A stretch of DNA of 35,704 nucleotides, from positions 1-35,704 of the forward strand of contig CAYSWH010000016.1 in the NCBI GenBank assembly GCA_964434775.1, written 5' to 3'. A model generated the notes under the pieces. The model had not been told where the DNA came from, did not search any database, and saw only the letters and a program-made list of their open reading frames with translations. Each line of letters opens with the position of its first letter. Within the stretch, counting starts at the first letter, position 1. Below, piece after piece: positions 8,250 to 15,546 of this stretch. The translations under genes were made by a program, and so were the position numbers. This DNA is from CAYSWH01 sp964434775 (GTDB lineage Bacteria; Patescibacteriota; JACMRA01).

Positions 8250-9098
8250 CTACACCCTCACGGCTCTCAAGATGAGTTTGACAGTGGCTGATCCTTTTTG
8301 GCAGGTTTGGATGGTGAGGGTTGATTGGTTTTGATTGGCCGGGTAAAGAAGTCTGTTAAATTCTGCCCAAGTAGTTTGACCATTTGGCTGGGTAACTGTC
8401 TGATCCCAGTTGGTTACTCGATAAGTACATTCGATGCCGTTTGCTCCTCTGGCTTGGATTAGATCTCCCGGTTGCAAGGCGGTAAGGTTGCTAAAAATTC
8501 TCACTCCCGGATAGCCTGAAGTGGAAGCTACAGCCGGTTCGGAGTGTCCCATCAAATAAGCATTTTTACCTGTAGTACAAAGATCTGCAGTCAATTGACT
8601 TTCCACTACGGGACCTTGTAGTAATTTGGCATCCATATCAGGCATATTTTGCATTGAAGCGTAGCCTACTGCAGTATAGTTAAGGCCGATTTTGGGAATA
8701 TTGATGTATGGGTGACTTGGAATTGACGGTTGCGGGGCCGGGTCCGGAGTAGTCTCGTTAAACTGCTCTGATTGAACTGGTTGAGCAGGGTTGGGTTGAG
8801 GATCATTTTGTGGATTAGCGGCTATAACTTCAGGCTCCTCAGGTTCTTCTTGAGCAGGTTTGGGTTTTGGCTCGGGTTTTTCCTTGAGATCTACCAGAAG
8901 CTCATCAATTGACTTGATTTCTCCGGCCAATCTGTCGGTAAAGACAAGTTTTGGTTTACGAATCAGGCTATCTGAGTTGATAAAGGGAGAGGAGGAGAAG
9001 TTGATGGAAGCTGCGGAAACGGAAAAAAAAGAAAAAAGTGCTAAAATAGTAATGTTGGTTAGTGTAAAAAGTGCTTTATTCCCTTTTAATTTTAACAT
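8250..9098 (-). CDS. Sortase family transpeptidase
   Basis: 282 residues. A signal peptide/anchor covers about 10-32, followed by a Pro/Glu-rich linker (about 75-130) and the sortase fold. The catalytic set is visible: H185 (LMGHSEPA), C266 (TLTIQTC, the TLxTC motif) and R278 (LILRAV). The fold starts with the usual IPKIGLN strand. Sortases cleave a C-terminal sorting motif of secreted proteins and join them to peptidoglycan or to each other. The class cannot be set securely by eye. No pilin operon surrounds it; the nearest possible substrate is the fragment ending at 92. Its own promoter is at 9148-9176. Confidence 0.88.
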   Translation of the reverse strand: MLKLKGNKALFTLTNITILALFSFFSVSAASINFSSSPFINSDSLIRKPKLVFTDRLAGEIKSIDELLVDLKEKPEPKPKPAQEEPEEPEVIAANPQNDPQPNPAQPVQSEQFNETTPDPAPQPSIPSHPYINIPKIGLNYTAVGYASMQNMPDMDAKLLQGPVVESQLTADLCTTGKNAYLMGHSEPAVASTSGYPGVRIFSNLTALQPGDLIQARGANGIECTYRVTNWDQTVTQPNGQTTWAEFNRLLYPANQNQSTLTIQTCQKGSATVKLILRAVRV

Positions 9099-9147
9099 TG
9101 TGATTTTGAAAATTGTTTAGTTGATAAAATGCTTGTTAAGTAAACTC

Positions 9148-9176
9148 TCTATAGCATAATTTTGAACCTTGGTCAA
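9148..9176 (-). promoter_or_regulatory. Extended -10 promoter for the sortase gene
   Basis: Minus strand: TTGACC (9176-9171), 17 bases, TATAGA (9153-9148), preceded by TG at the extended -10 position (TGCTATAGA). The predicted leader is about 40-45 bases. Confidence 0.5.
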
Positions 9177-9331
9177 ATACCTTCAAATATCTGTTTCTAA
9201 TACTATAATTGAAACAGCTTTTACCAAAGATCATTCTAAAATCACACATTTAACCCAGAATTATCCTTCATTGACAAAAAGCAAGAATATCTCCAGGCTT
9301 GACCCTATATTGTAAATATTAACTACAATTT

Positions 9332-9856
9332 ATGACTGACGCCAACCAAATTAAAAGCGCCAATACTGAACTTATTTTTGTTTTTGTAACCGACGAAGGT
9401 TCTGACCTCCAAACCACCCAATCTCAAAACATTCAAGCTAGAGAATCTCATTTGCAAGCTGCCGGGATTAATGCCTTCTTTGCTCAAGAAAGTACTGTTA
9501 CGGAACTCTCGGACAATCTTGCCGACAAGCCTAATTTAGATGGAAGTGTAGTAATTTTTAGAAAGACAGGTGAAAACTTGGACTATGTGGAAAACATACC
9601 CGACATCAGCAACAGCGACAACTGGGCGGAAATGGCTGAAACTTACAGCAAAAACTATAAAGAAACTGAACCTGACGAAGACGGACTGTTTAAATGGGGA
9701 CAAGTAGTGCAAGAAGACGGAGAGTATCTTTGCGTTGATTGCGGATATATCATCAACCTTGTTAAAGGAGATATATTACCAATTTGCGAAGTTTGTCTTT
9801 CCGGTCTACCTGAAGGTCCTTCCGGTCCGGAAAAAGGATTTTGGGAAAAGATCTAG
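9332..9856 (+). CDS. Uncharacterised protein with C-terminal rubredoxin-like zinc ribbon
   Basis: 174 residues, soluble, acidic. The first 120 residues (containing IFVFVTDEGSD and VVIFRKTG) do not match a family I recognise. The end carries two knuckles, CVDCGY and CEVC, 15 residues apart (C-x2-C-G-Y...L-P-I-C-x2-C). This is the spacing and wording of the rubredoxin-like module at the end of rubrerythrins and similar proteins, binding Zn or Fe. No di-iron (ExxH) motifs of rubrerythrin are evident, so a zinc structural or regulatory role is as likely as electron transfer. It is a single gene, divergent from the sortase, with ATG at 9332. Confidence 0.7.
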   Translation: MTDANQIKSANTELIFVFVTDEGSDLQTTQSQNIQARESHLQAAGINAFFAQESTVTELSDNLADKPNLDGSVVIFRKTGENLDYVENIPDISNSDNWAEMAETYSKNYKETEPDEDGLFKWGQVVQEDGEYLCVDCGYIINLVKGDILPICEVCLSGLPEGPSGPEKGFWEKI

Positions 9857-10115
9857 AATAGGGTTATTGTTAAGAACTTAGCAGCAATCCCCGGATAGCC
9901 AATTTGAATTAATCTGCATCCTTATCTCTCTAAACTAAAAACCGTCTGTCCTATTGGAAGTTATCCTTAAAGATAAGTTAAACCGAAGAATAAATTATCT
10001 CTCCACTCAAGGTAAAGGACCTTTGGGCGTTGATTGTTCGCCATAAAATTTGTTACTGCGAGAATTTAAGAAAGCACGGGAATTTTTGGTAGAAAGAAAA
10101 TTATCACTTAATGCC

Positions 10116-10625
10116 TTATTTAGCAAACCTGGTAAAATTATCCGGTAGAACTTTTTTTAGATCAGCAGTAGCCAAAACAATTGATTCAGTCCTTAGACCA
10201 CAATTAAAGGCTGATCTTTCTTGATCCAAAATTCTTTCCTCATAAAATGATTTTATACCAAACACAAAACCAAAAGGGGGTACACCGCCGACAATCAGAC
10301 CAAATTTTTCTTTAATGGTATCTGCTTTTTCAAAGGGACACTTTTCTCCCACAATTTGTTTGACGGTCTGCGAATCTAAATTAAGATGAGATGGAATATT
10401 AAACTGATAGTTTTGACCTGTTTTTCTACCAACTAAAATTAACGATTTAATACCTTCCTCTCGTTTTGTTCCCCTAAGCCTGCTTGAATCTTCCGAAGTA
10501 AGAGTCTCTTCATGAATAAGGTGATCAAACTGAATATTATTGCTTCTTAACAATCGGATTATTTGGTCTCTGATTTTTTTTCCTCCGCTAATGAGATTTT
10601 GTTTTGGGTCACCATGAATAATCAT
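10116..10625 (-). CDS. YbaK/EbsC-family aminoacyl-tRNA deacylase
   Basis: About 169 residues. Family landmarks are clear: TSEDSSRLRGTKREEGIKSL (with the conserved lysine after GT), GLIVGGVPPFGF, and the closing NCGLRTESIVLA. These proteins hydrolyse misacylated tRNAs in trans; the exact tRNA/amino-acid pair cannot be told. I start at ATG 10625; a TTG at 10670 would add 15 residues read through a CA/TA dinucleotide run, which looks unlike coding sequence. The gene is divergent from the Nudix gene across a very AT-rich gap. Confidence 0.88.
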   Translation of the reverse strand: MIIHGDPKQNLISGGKKIRDQIIRLLRSNNIQFDHLIHEETLTSEDSSRLRGTKREEGIKSLILVGRKTGQNYQFNIPSHLNLDSQTVKQIVGEKCPFEKADTIKEKFGLIVGGVPPFGFVFGIKSFYEERILDQERSAFNCGLRTESIVLATADLKKVLPDNFTRFAK

Positions 10626-10644
10626 ATATATATGTGTGTGTGTT
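10625..10644. repeat. TA/TG dinucleotide run at the deacylase start
   Basis: On the plus strand, TA repeats are followed by TG repeats; on the minus strand this is (CA)n(TA)n running straight into the ATG of the deacylase. Slippage would shift the upstream TTG out of frame with the body and alter leader length. Confidence 0.6.
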
Positions 10645-10804
10645 TGAGAATAACCTTGAATAAATTTCAATTAATTATCAATAAATAAAAATCTTTTATA
10701 AATAAATTTTTAATAATTTTATTATTCTTCAAAAAATCTATTTCTAATAGTTTGCAACTTCTTATTAAAAAATGTCAATTGTTTGAATGGAATTAAGTAG
10801 GTGC

Positions 10805-10833
10805 TTTACACTAATATAATTTCTTGTTATAAC
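10805..10833 (+). promoter_or_regulatory. Promoter for the Nudix gene
   Basis: TTTACA (10805-10810), 17-base spacer, TATAAC (10828-10833), with TG one base before it (extended -10). The predicted start near 10840 leaves about 25 bases to the ATG at 10866. It also leaves the TTG at 10851 possible. Confidence 0.6.
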
Positions 10834-10865
10834 TTTTATCAATAAAAAAATTGAACCAAACGAAT

Positions 10866-11417
10866 ATGGAAAGAATTACTTCAAAAAAAATTGCTTATAA
10901 AGGCAAAACTATGCAAATAGAGGACATTTACATAGATTTAGGAAACGGACATAAAGTCAATTGGGAGAGGACATCCTTTGCCCGAAATGTAATTGGCAGT
11001 GTCGGTATCGTGGCCCTGAACGACAAAAAAGAAATTGTCCTAATTAGGTACTTTCATCCCGGCTCTGAAGAAAAAGAAATCTGTCTGCCCGGGGGAGGAG
11101 TAAATCCCGGTCAAACTTTTAGAGAAGCTGTAAAAGCAGAATTAATAGAAGAAACCGGATTAAGGCCGGAAAAAATTACATATCTAACTAAATTAAGACC
11201 TATACCCGGATATCTTAGGTGCGAAACAGAATTATACCTAGCTCAAGACCTGAAAAATGACCGAAGTCTTGAAGGGGATGAAGTTGAGGATATAGAAATA
11301 TTATATTTACCGATTAACAAAGCATTGAAAATGATTGGAACCGGGGAAATTAAAGATTCCAGAACAGTGGCCGGCATTTTTTTTGTAAAGGAGTTTCATG
11401 GAGGTGAACTCGCTTGA
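10866..11417 (+). CDS. Nudix hydrolase, ADP-ribose pyrophosphatase-like
   Basis: 183 residues from ATG 10866 (TTG 10851 would add five). The N-terminal strand pattern (KGKTMQIEDIYIDLGNG, VGIVALNDKKEIVLIRYFHPG) and the Nudix helix with LPGGGVNPGQ and EETGL fit the ADP-ribose/NDP-sugar pyrophosphatase group. Such enzymes cleave nucleoside diphosphates linked to another moiety using Mg2+. The metal-binding EExG part of the Nudix box is intact (AELIEETGL). The first glutamate of the box (after G-x5) is Gln and the box arginine is Ala, so activity may be altered. A repeat copy follows the gene, before the convergent M16 gene. Confidence 0.87.
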   Translation: MERITSKKIAYKGKTMQIEDIYIDLGNGHKVNWERTSFARNVIGSVGIVALNDKKEIVLIRYFHPGSEEKEICLPGGGVNPGQTFREAVKAELIEETGLRPEKITYLTKLRPIPGYLRCETELYLAQDLKNDRSLEGDEVEDIEILYLPINKALKMIGTGEIKDSRTVAGIFFVKEFHGGELA

Positions 11418-11464
11418 GTTTCCAACATAATCAATAAAAATCAGTAAAATTGTTTATATAGTCA

Positions 11465-11635
11465 ATCCGAATATAACCTATACACCTGTCACGGCTAACT
11501 CGTTTCGGCATCTATTGGAATAGATCCTGATCCTGAAATAAATTCAGGAAGACAAGGTTGCAAATTCAAGATGACCGCTTGGCAAGTGACGGAGAAAAAT
11601 TTGGAAATGCCTAGGTTTAAGAGTGGTTAGCTATA
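11465..11635 (-). repeat. Interspersed structured repeat, copy 2 (full length, inverted)
   Basis: The reverse complement matches 6837-7009 nearly base for base, including both short inverted repeats and the TTTCGGCAT/ATGCCGAAA block. Like copy 1 it sits between convergent genes (Nudix, M16 protease). The flank 11636-11795 has no recognised gene; an in-frame remnant-like stretch (VTLTEAEFEYLLKDF) follows to about 11770. Confidence 0.8.
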
Positions 11636-11795
11636 AATTAATAGCTGCCTGGGTTGGAAAAATAAATTTGTTAGGCCTAAATTTTTATGCTTAAAGACAT
11701 GTAATAATGTAACATTAACCGAAGCAGAATTCGAATATTTACTCAAAGATTTTAGAAATCATTCAATTTAATAATAAATATTAAACTGGAAAACC

Positions 11796-13067
11796 CTAAA
11801 AGACTATCTTCAGATCTTCGTTTTTGCTCACTGCGACGACTTTCATCCGGTCAATATTTTCTGCAATGTTGTTATAAACCTTCTTAAAACTTTCTTCATC
11901 TACGGCATTTATTCTCTTTTCATACTCTTCATAGCTTTCAGGTACACCATAATTGCGAAGCATACGATAAGTAAACTTTACATCGGCACCCAACATATCC
12001 ATTGTAATTTCCACTTTTTTTCTAAGGATATCTTTAAATTGAAGAAACTTATCCCGATTAAAGTTTTTATCAAAGTCACTGAAAACCGATTCAGCTTCTT
12101 GGATTATCCTCTTGATGTCCGGGATTTCGCAAGAAAGGTTAATAACCAAAGACTGGATATCATTCTGAAAAACTCCGTGAAGGCCGTAAATCAGCCCAAG
12201 CTCGTCTCTTAATCGATCGTAAAGTACTCCGCCGTATCTAAGAAAAAGATACTCAAAAATAACAAGCTCTCCCTGATTATTGTAACTAACCTCACAAGGA
12301 ATGTATAAAGTCAACTCTACATGTTCATGCCCTAAAGGGTGAATTATACTTTTTCTTTGAAAATTGACAAGTTTATTCGGAGGTTTAAAACTAATTTTAT
12401 TTTTTTTATTATTTTTAATTAACCTTGCTTTTTCGTTGTTTTTTGCCAAGTATTTTTTGATGGTTGTGTCAATGTATTGCAGATCCAGTTCACCACCACT
12501 CACAGTAATTATTAGATTCCCTTGAGCTAAATTTTGTAAATGTAAACGACTAAAATCATCCAAAGTTGTCTCAGCCACTCTACTCGCCTCACCTAGAACT
12601 TCAAAGTTTGAGGCAGATCCTTCTTCAAAAATTTGCTTCATTGTATCATAATGTAGTCTGTAAGCCGGGTCTCCACTCCTTTCACTAATTTCTTTAAGTA
12701 CGATTTCTTTTTCTCTGTCCAGATCAACTTGATCGAATGTAGGCTCTACAAACATCTCAAAAAGTACATCAAACATTTTGTAAAAATCAGAAGTATGTCC
12801 GCTGGATTCCAGGCCTAAAGTAGATATACTGGTATAAGCGTTTATCTCAATATTTTCTTTAAAGCAATAATCCTTAAAATGTTCAAAGCCCATCTTCGAA
12901 GTCCTAGAAACTATGCAATGCTCCAGCAGATGTTTTTTTCCTCTATCCTTAGGTTTTTCAAACCACCCGCCACCACAACTGTAGATCATTTCAAAGTTAA
13001 CTTTCCTTCTGGGAATCTCCTGAGCAAGTAAAATAACATTATCAGATATTTCTCGATAAATTGTCAT
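11796..13067 (-). CDS. M16-family (insulinase-like) zinc protease
   Basis: 423 residues. The inverted zinc motif HxxEH is present (H46, E49, H50 in KKHLLEH), and the third ligand glutamate fits E126 in IVLKEIS, about 76 residues on, as the family requires. The second half (SIIHPLGHEHVELTLYIPC, RYGGVLYDRLRDELGLIYG) matches the inactive partner domain, including the RLRDELGLIY loop that shapes the active site. The length fits the small two-domain M16 peptidases that work as dimers. No signal peptide is seen, so it is probably cytoplasmic, degrading peptides. The upstream region overlaps a sequence duplicated at 14091-14179. Confidence 0.92.
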   Translation of the reverse strand: MTIYREISDNVILLAQEIPRRKVNFEMIYSCGGGWFEKPKDRGKKHLLEHCIVSRTSKMGFEHFKDYCFKENIEINAYTSISTLGLESSGHTSDFYKMFDVLFEMFVEPTFDQVDLDREKEIVLKEISERSGDPAYRLHYDTMKQIFEEGSASNFEVLGEASRVAETTLDDFSRLHLQNLAQGNLIITVSGGELDLQYIDTTIKKYLAKNNEKARLIKNNKKNKISFKPPNKLVNFQRKSIIHPLGHEHVELTLYIPCEVSYNNQGELVIFEYLFLRYGGVLYDRLRDELGLIYGLHGVFQNDIQSLVINLSCEIPDIKRIIQEAESVFSDFDKNFNRDKFLQFKDILRKKVEITMDMLGADVKFTYRMLRNYGVPESYEEYEKRINAVDEESFKKVYNNIAENIDRMKVVAVSKNEDLKIVF

Positions 13068-13128
13068 ATTTTGAATCGACTGATTAACAAAGATAATTTG
13101 AGTGGTATCTTAATACACTAAATCGTTT

Positions 13129-13317
13129 TTTTGAAAGGTGTCAATCCTCCTTACCTAAAAAGNNNNNNNNNNNNNNNNNNNNNNNNNNNNNNNNNNNNNN
13201 NNNNNNNNNNNNNNNNNNNNNNNNNNNNNNNNNNNNNNNNNNNNNNNNNNNNNNNNNNNNNNCATTGTTTTAATTAAAATCGATAAACCTGTTCGGGTTG
13301 TAACATTCTGTAGAAGA
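13129..13317. repeat. Recent duplicate of 14091-14179, interrupted by N run
   Basis: Bases 13129-13162 plus 13263-13317 (89 bases without the N) are identical to the unbroken 14091-14179. The block covers the last codons of each M23 gene and the downstream TTGACA-containing spacer. Beyond it, towards the coding region, identity drops but remains recognisable. Confidence 0.85.
13163..13262. other. Scaffold gap of exactly 100 N
   Basis: A placeholder of unknown length. Its two flanks are contiguous in the paralogous copy at 14124/14125, so the true gap may be zero bases. Confidence 0.95.
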
Positions 13318-13956
13318 CATTTGCCGGTAGAGGCAAAACTGGGTATTTGTCTTTTCATATGAGTCCGACATAATCATAAAATGCAAATGGGGATGGTTTG
13401 AAAGTCCTGTGGATCCCATGTATCCGATGACCTGACCTTTTTCTACTTTATCACCGACTGCCAAGAAGGAAGGTTTTACTAAATGTGCGTAAATGGTGTA
13501 AAAATTCCTTTCAGACTTTGTTTGATGTTTAAGCATTAGGTAGTGACCGAAATTTGTACCGAAAAATTCATTTTTGATTATTTCACCCTCTGTTACTGCT
13601 ACAATTTCCGTACCCAAATCATTTGCGATATCCATCCCGTCATGACTACAATGAAAGGTCTGAGAAATATAACCTCTAGTCGGTGCCACAAAATCATCCT
13701 TGGTTACTTCCAGTTCTCCGGAATCTTCAAAAAAACATGTTTCTCTACTTTCGTTAGAAGAAACTCTGGCTATTTCTTCTTCTATCTTTGTTTTCTTGGC
13801 TGTTTCAGCTTCTATCTTTTTTTCTTCCAGGTGATGTTGCAGCAAAAATGTTCCAGTTACCGCAGATAAGGATAAAATAACTATTACTGACAATATTAAA
13901 CTAGCATGAACAATTATTTTTTTCTTTACATTACTTTTTTCGTTTTTTTTGTTCAT
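13270..13956 (-). CDS. Short membrane-anchored M23 peptidase (mosaic paralogue)
   Basis: 228 residues. An N-terminal membrane anchor (about 14-37, LILSVIVILSLSAVTG) and a brief charged helix (to about 63) lead into an M23 domain. The zinc ligands are complete: H105-x3-D109 (HDGMD), H158 (YAHL), H190-x-H192 (PHLHF). The last 167 residues differ from those of the neighbouring long M23 protein at about 26 positions by eye, but there is no long coiled coil. The first 50 residues instead resemble the start of the beta-propeller protein at 15547 (MTKKQ/MNKKN, SVVVILSS/SVIVILSL, LEEKQI/LEEKKI). It is therefore predicted to cleave peptidoglycan cross-links at the outer face of the membrane. Its stop lies eight bases from the N gap, so the gene is complete. 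It is downstream of, and in the same direction as, the long paralogue. Confidence 0.88.
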   Translation of the reverse strand: MNKKNEKSNVKKKIIVHASLILSVIVILSLSAVTGTFLLQHHLEEKKIEAETAKKTKIEEEIARVSSNESRETCFFEDSGELEVTKDDFVAPTRGYISQTFHCSHDGMDIANDLGTEIVAVTEGEIIKNEFFGTNFGHYLMLKHQTKSERNFYTIYAHLVKPSFLAVGDKVEKGQVIGYMGSTGLSNHPHLHFMIMSDSYEKTNTQFCLYRQMSSTECYNPNRFIDFN

Positions 13957-14131
13957 AATAAAAAAGTACTGTTTTTTGCTAGATTTATGGCAAAAAAACT
14001 TGATAAAATGAAGTTATTACAAACAATTTACTGTTTGACAAGCTTTATTAACGAGTAAGTGTGTATTAATGATTATTAGACTAAAAAATATTTTGAAAGG
14101 TGTCAATCCTCCTTACCTAAAAAGCATTGTT

Positions 14132-15385
14132 TTAATTAAAATCGATAAACCTGTTCGGGTTGTAACATTCTGTAGAAGAAAGAGTCCGGTAAAGGCAAAA
14201 TTGAGTATCAGTCTTTTCAAAAGAATCCGACATAATCATGAAATGCAAATGTGGGCCGGTAGAAAGACCAGTGGAACCCATGTAACCAATCACCTCCCCC
14301 TTTTCTACTTTATCTCCAACCGACAAGAATGAGGGCTTTACCAAATGTGCATATATAGTATAGAAATTTCTGCCTGACTTAGTTTGGTGTTTGAGCATTA
14401 GGTAGTGACCGAAACTTGTTCCGAAGTATTCTTTTTTGATTATTTCACCGTCAGTAACAGCTACAATTTCAGTACCGAGACTATTGGCAATGTCGATTCC
14501 GTCATGACCGCAATGAAATGTTTGGGAGACAAATCCTCTTGTGGGCTTTACAAAGTCATCTTTAGTAACTTCTAACTTTCCGACATCTTCAAAAAAGCAA
14601 GCTGTGGTACTCTCATCGGGCGAGACACGGGCGATTTCTGCTTCAATCTTTTTTCGCTCCTCTTCTAATTTTTCTCTTTGCTGTCTTAGCTCCTCGGCAT
14701 ATTTTTGATATTCCTCTTCCTTACCCTGAGTAACTTCCATAAGATGATTCAAGGAGTCCTTCTTTGAATCCAACAAAGCTTCCCTAGACTCCAAGTTTTC
14801 CTGTGCTTGCTCTTGCAATTCCTTGTTCCTTTGAAGTTCTTGATTTTCAAATTCCAGTTCCTCTTTAACCTTTTCCAGTTCATGCTGTAGTTCCCACAAA
14901 CCTCTGGTATAATTTACTGCCTGAGCAATACTTCTGCTGGAGAGAAAATTTTCAAAGTAATTTTGAGTTCCCGAGCGTTGAATCTCTTTGATTACACTGA
15001 CCATCTCCTTGTTTAATTCTTCTATACTTTCTTCATTTTGCTTAATCTGAAGATCAATTTCTTCCAAGCTCATCTTGGTAGTATCAACCATTATTTCAAC
15101 GCTTTTGATTTCCCTATTTATCCTGAGCTTTTCTTCTGCTAAGGTCTCTTTCATTACTGTAGTATCTTGTAATTCGGTGTTAACCTCTTTACTTTCTTCG
15201 CCGGCCTTAGTCATTAAGTCTTGTATGGTCATCTTCCTTGCTTCATAATCTGATGGAGAAGACAAGACCGAAACCTCGGAAAAGTTTGCTACCAAGACAA
15301 CATTTAGAAGGATAAAAAAAGAAGTAAATAGTTTTTTGATTTTTAGAGTATTAAGCAATCTATATTTATGCTTTGTTTTAGACAT
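14132..15385 (-). CDS. Coiled-coil M23 peptidoglycan endopeptidase (long paralogue)
   Basis: 417 residues. A signal/anchor lies at about 18-38, then about 200 residues of heptad-rich Glu/Lys/Gln coiled coil (about 48-252), then the M23 domain with H294-x3-D298, H347 (YAHL) and H379-x-H381 (PHLHF). The layout resembles EnvC/CwlO-type hydrolases in which the coil controls access to the catalytic site. I reject the TTG at 15424 because a TATAAT promoter box lies inside that extension; ATG at 15385 follows the predicted transcript start by about 20 bases. It is divergent from the beta-propeller gene. Its 3' end is duplicated in the short paralogue. Confidence 0.92.
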   Translation of the reverse strand: MSKTKHKYRLLNTLKIKKLFTSFFILLNVVLVANFSEVSVLSSPSDYEARKMTIQDLMTKAGEESKEVNTELQDTTVMKETLAEEKLRINREIKSVEIMVDTTKMSLEEIDLQIKQNEESIEELNKEMVSVIKEIQRSGTQNYFENFLSSRSIAQAVNYTRGLWELQHELEKVKEELEFENQELQRNKELQEQAQENLESREALLDSKKDSLNHLMEVTQGKEEEYQKYAEELRQQREKLEEERKKIEAEIARVSPDESTTACFFEDVGKLEVTKDDFVKPTRGFVSQTFHCGHDGIDIANSLGTEIVAVTDGEIIKKEYFGTSFGHYLMLKHQTKSGRNFYTIYAHLVKPSFLSVGDKVEKGEVIGYMGSTGLSTGPHLHFMIMSDSFEKTDTQFCLYRTLSSTECYNPNRFIDFN

Positions 15386-15412
15386 TTTTTGGTTTTTGTT
15401 TAGCTGCCCACT

Positions 15413-15441
15413 ATTATACAACAAAAAAAAATTTTTGTCAC
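15413..15441 (-). promoter_or_regulatory. Promoter for the long M23 gene
   Basis: Minus strand: GTGACA (15441-15436), exactly 17 bases (A/T-rich), perfect TATAAT (15418-15413). The short leader runs to ATG 15385. This decides the start codon of that gene. Confidence 0.7.
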
Positions 15442-15546
15442 ATATTTACATCAAAAAAACACTTCACAAATGAATAAAGATTTGTCATAATAACATTTTA
15501 TCAAACTCTTTTTTATTTTAAAATTTGGAAAAAAGTATTTTAGAAT

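Noticed and set aside
13155..13358. Frame running through the N gap
   Set aside because: It is made open only by the N bases and is a shadow of the M23 gene end.
15386..15424. N-terminal extension of the long M23 protein from TTG 15424
   Set aside because: It contains the TATAAT box at 15413-15418, so it would be untranslated.
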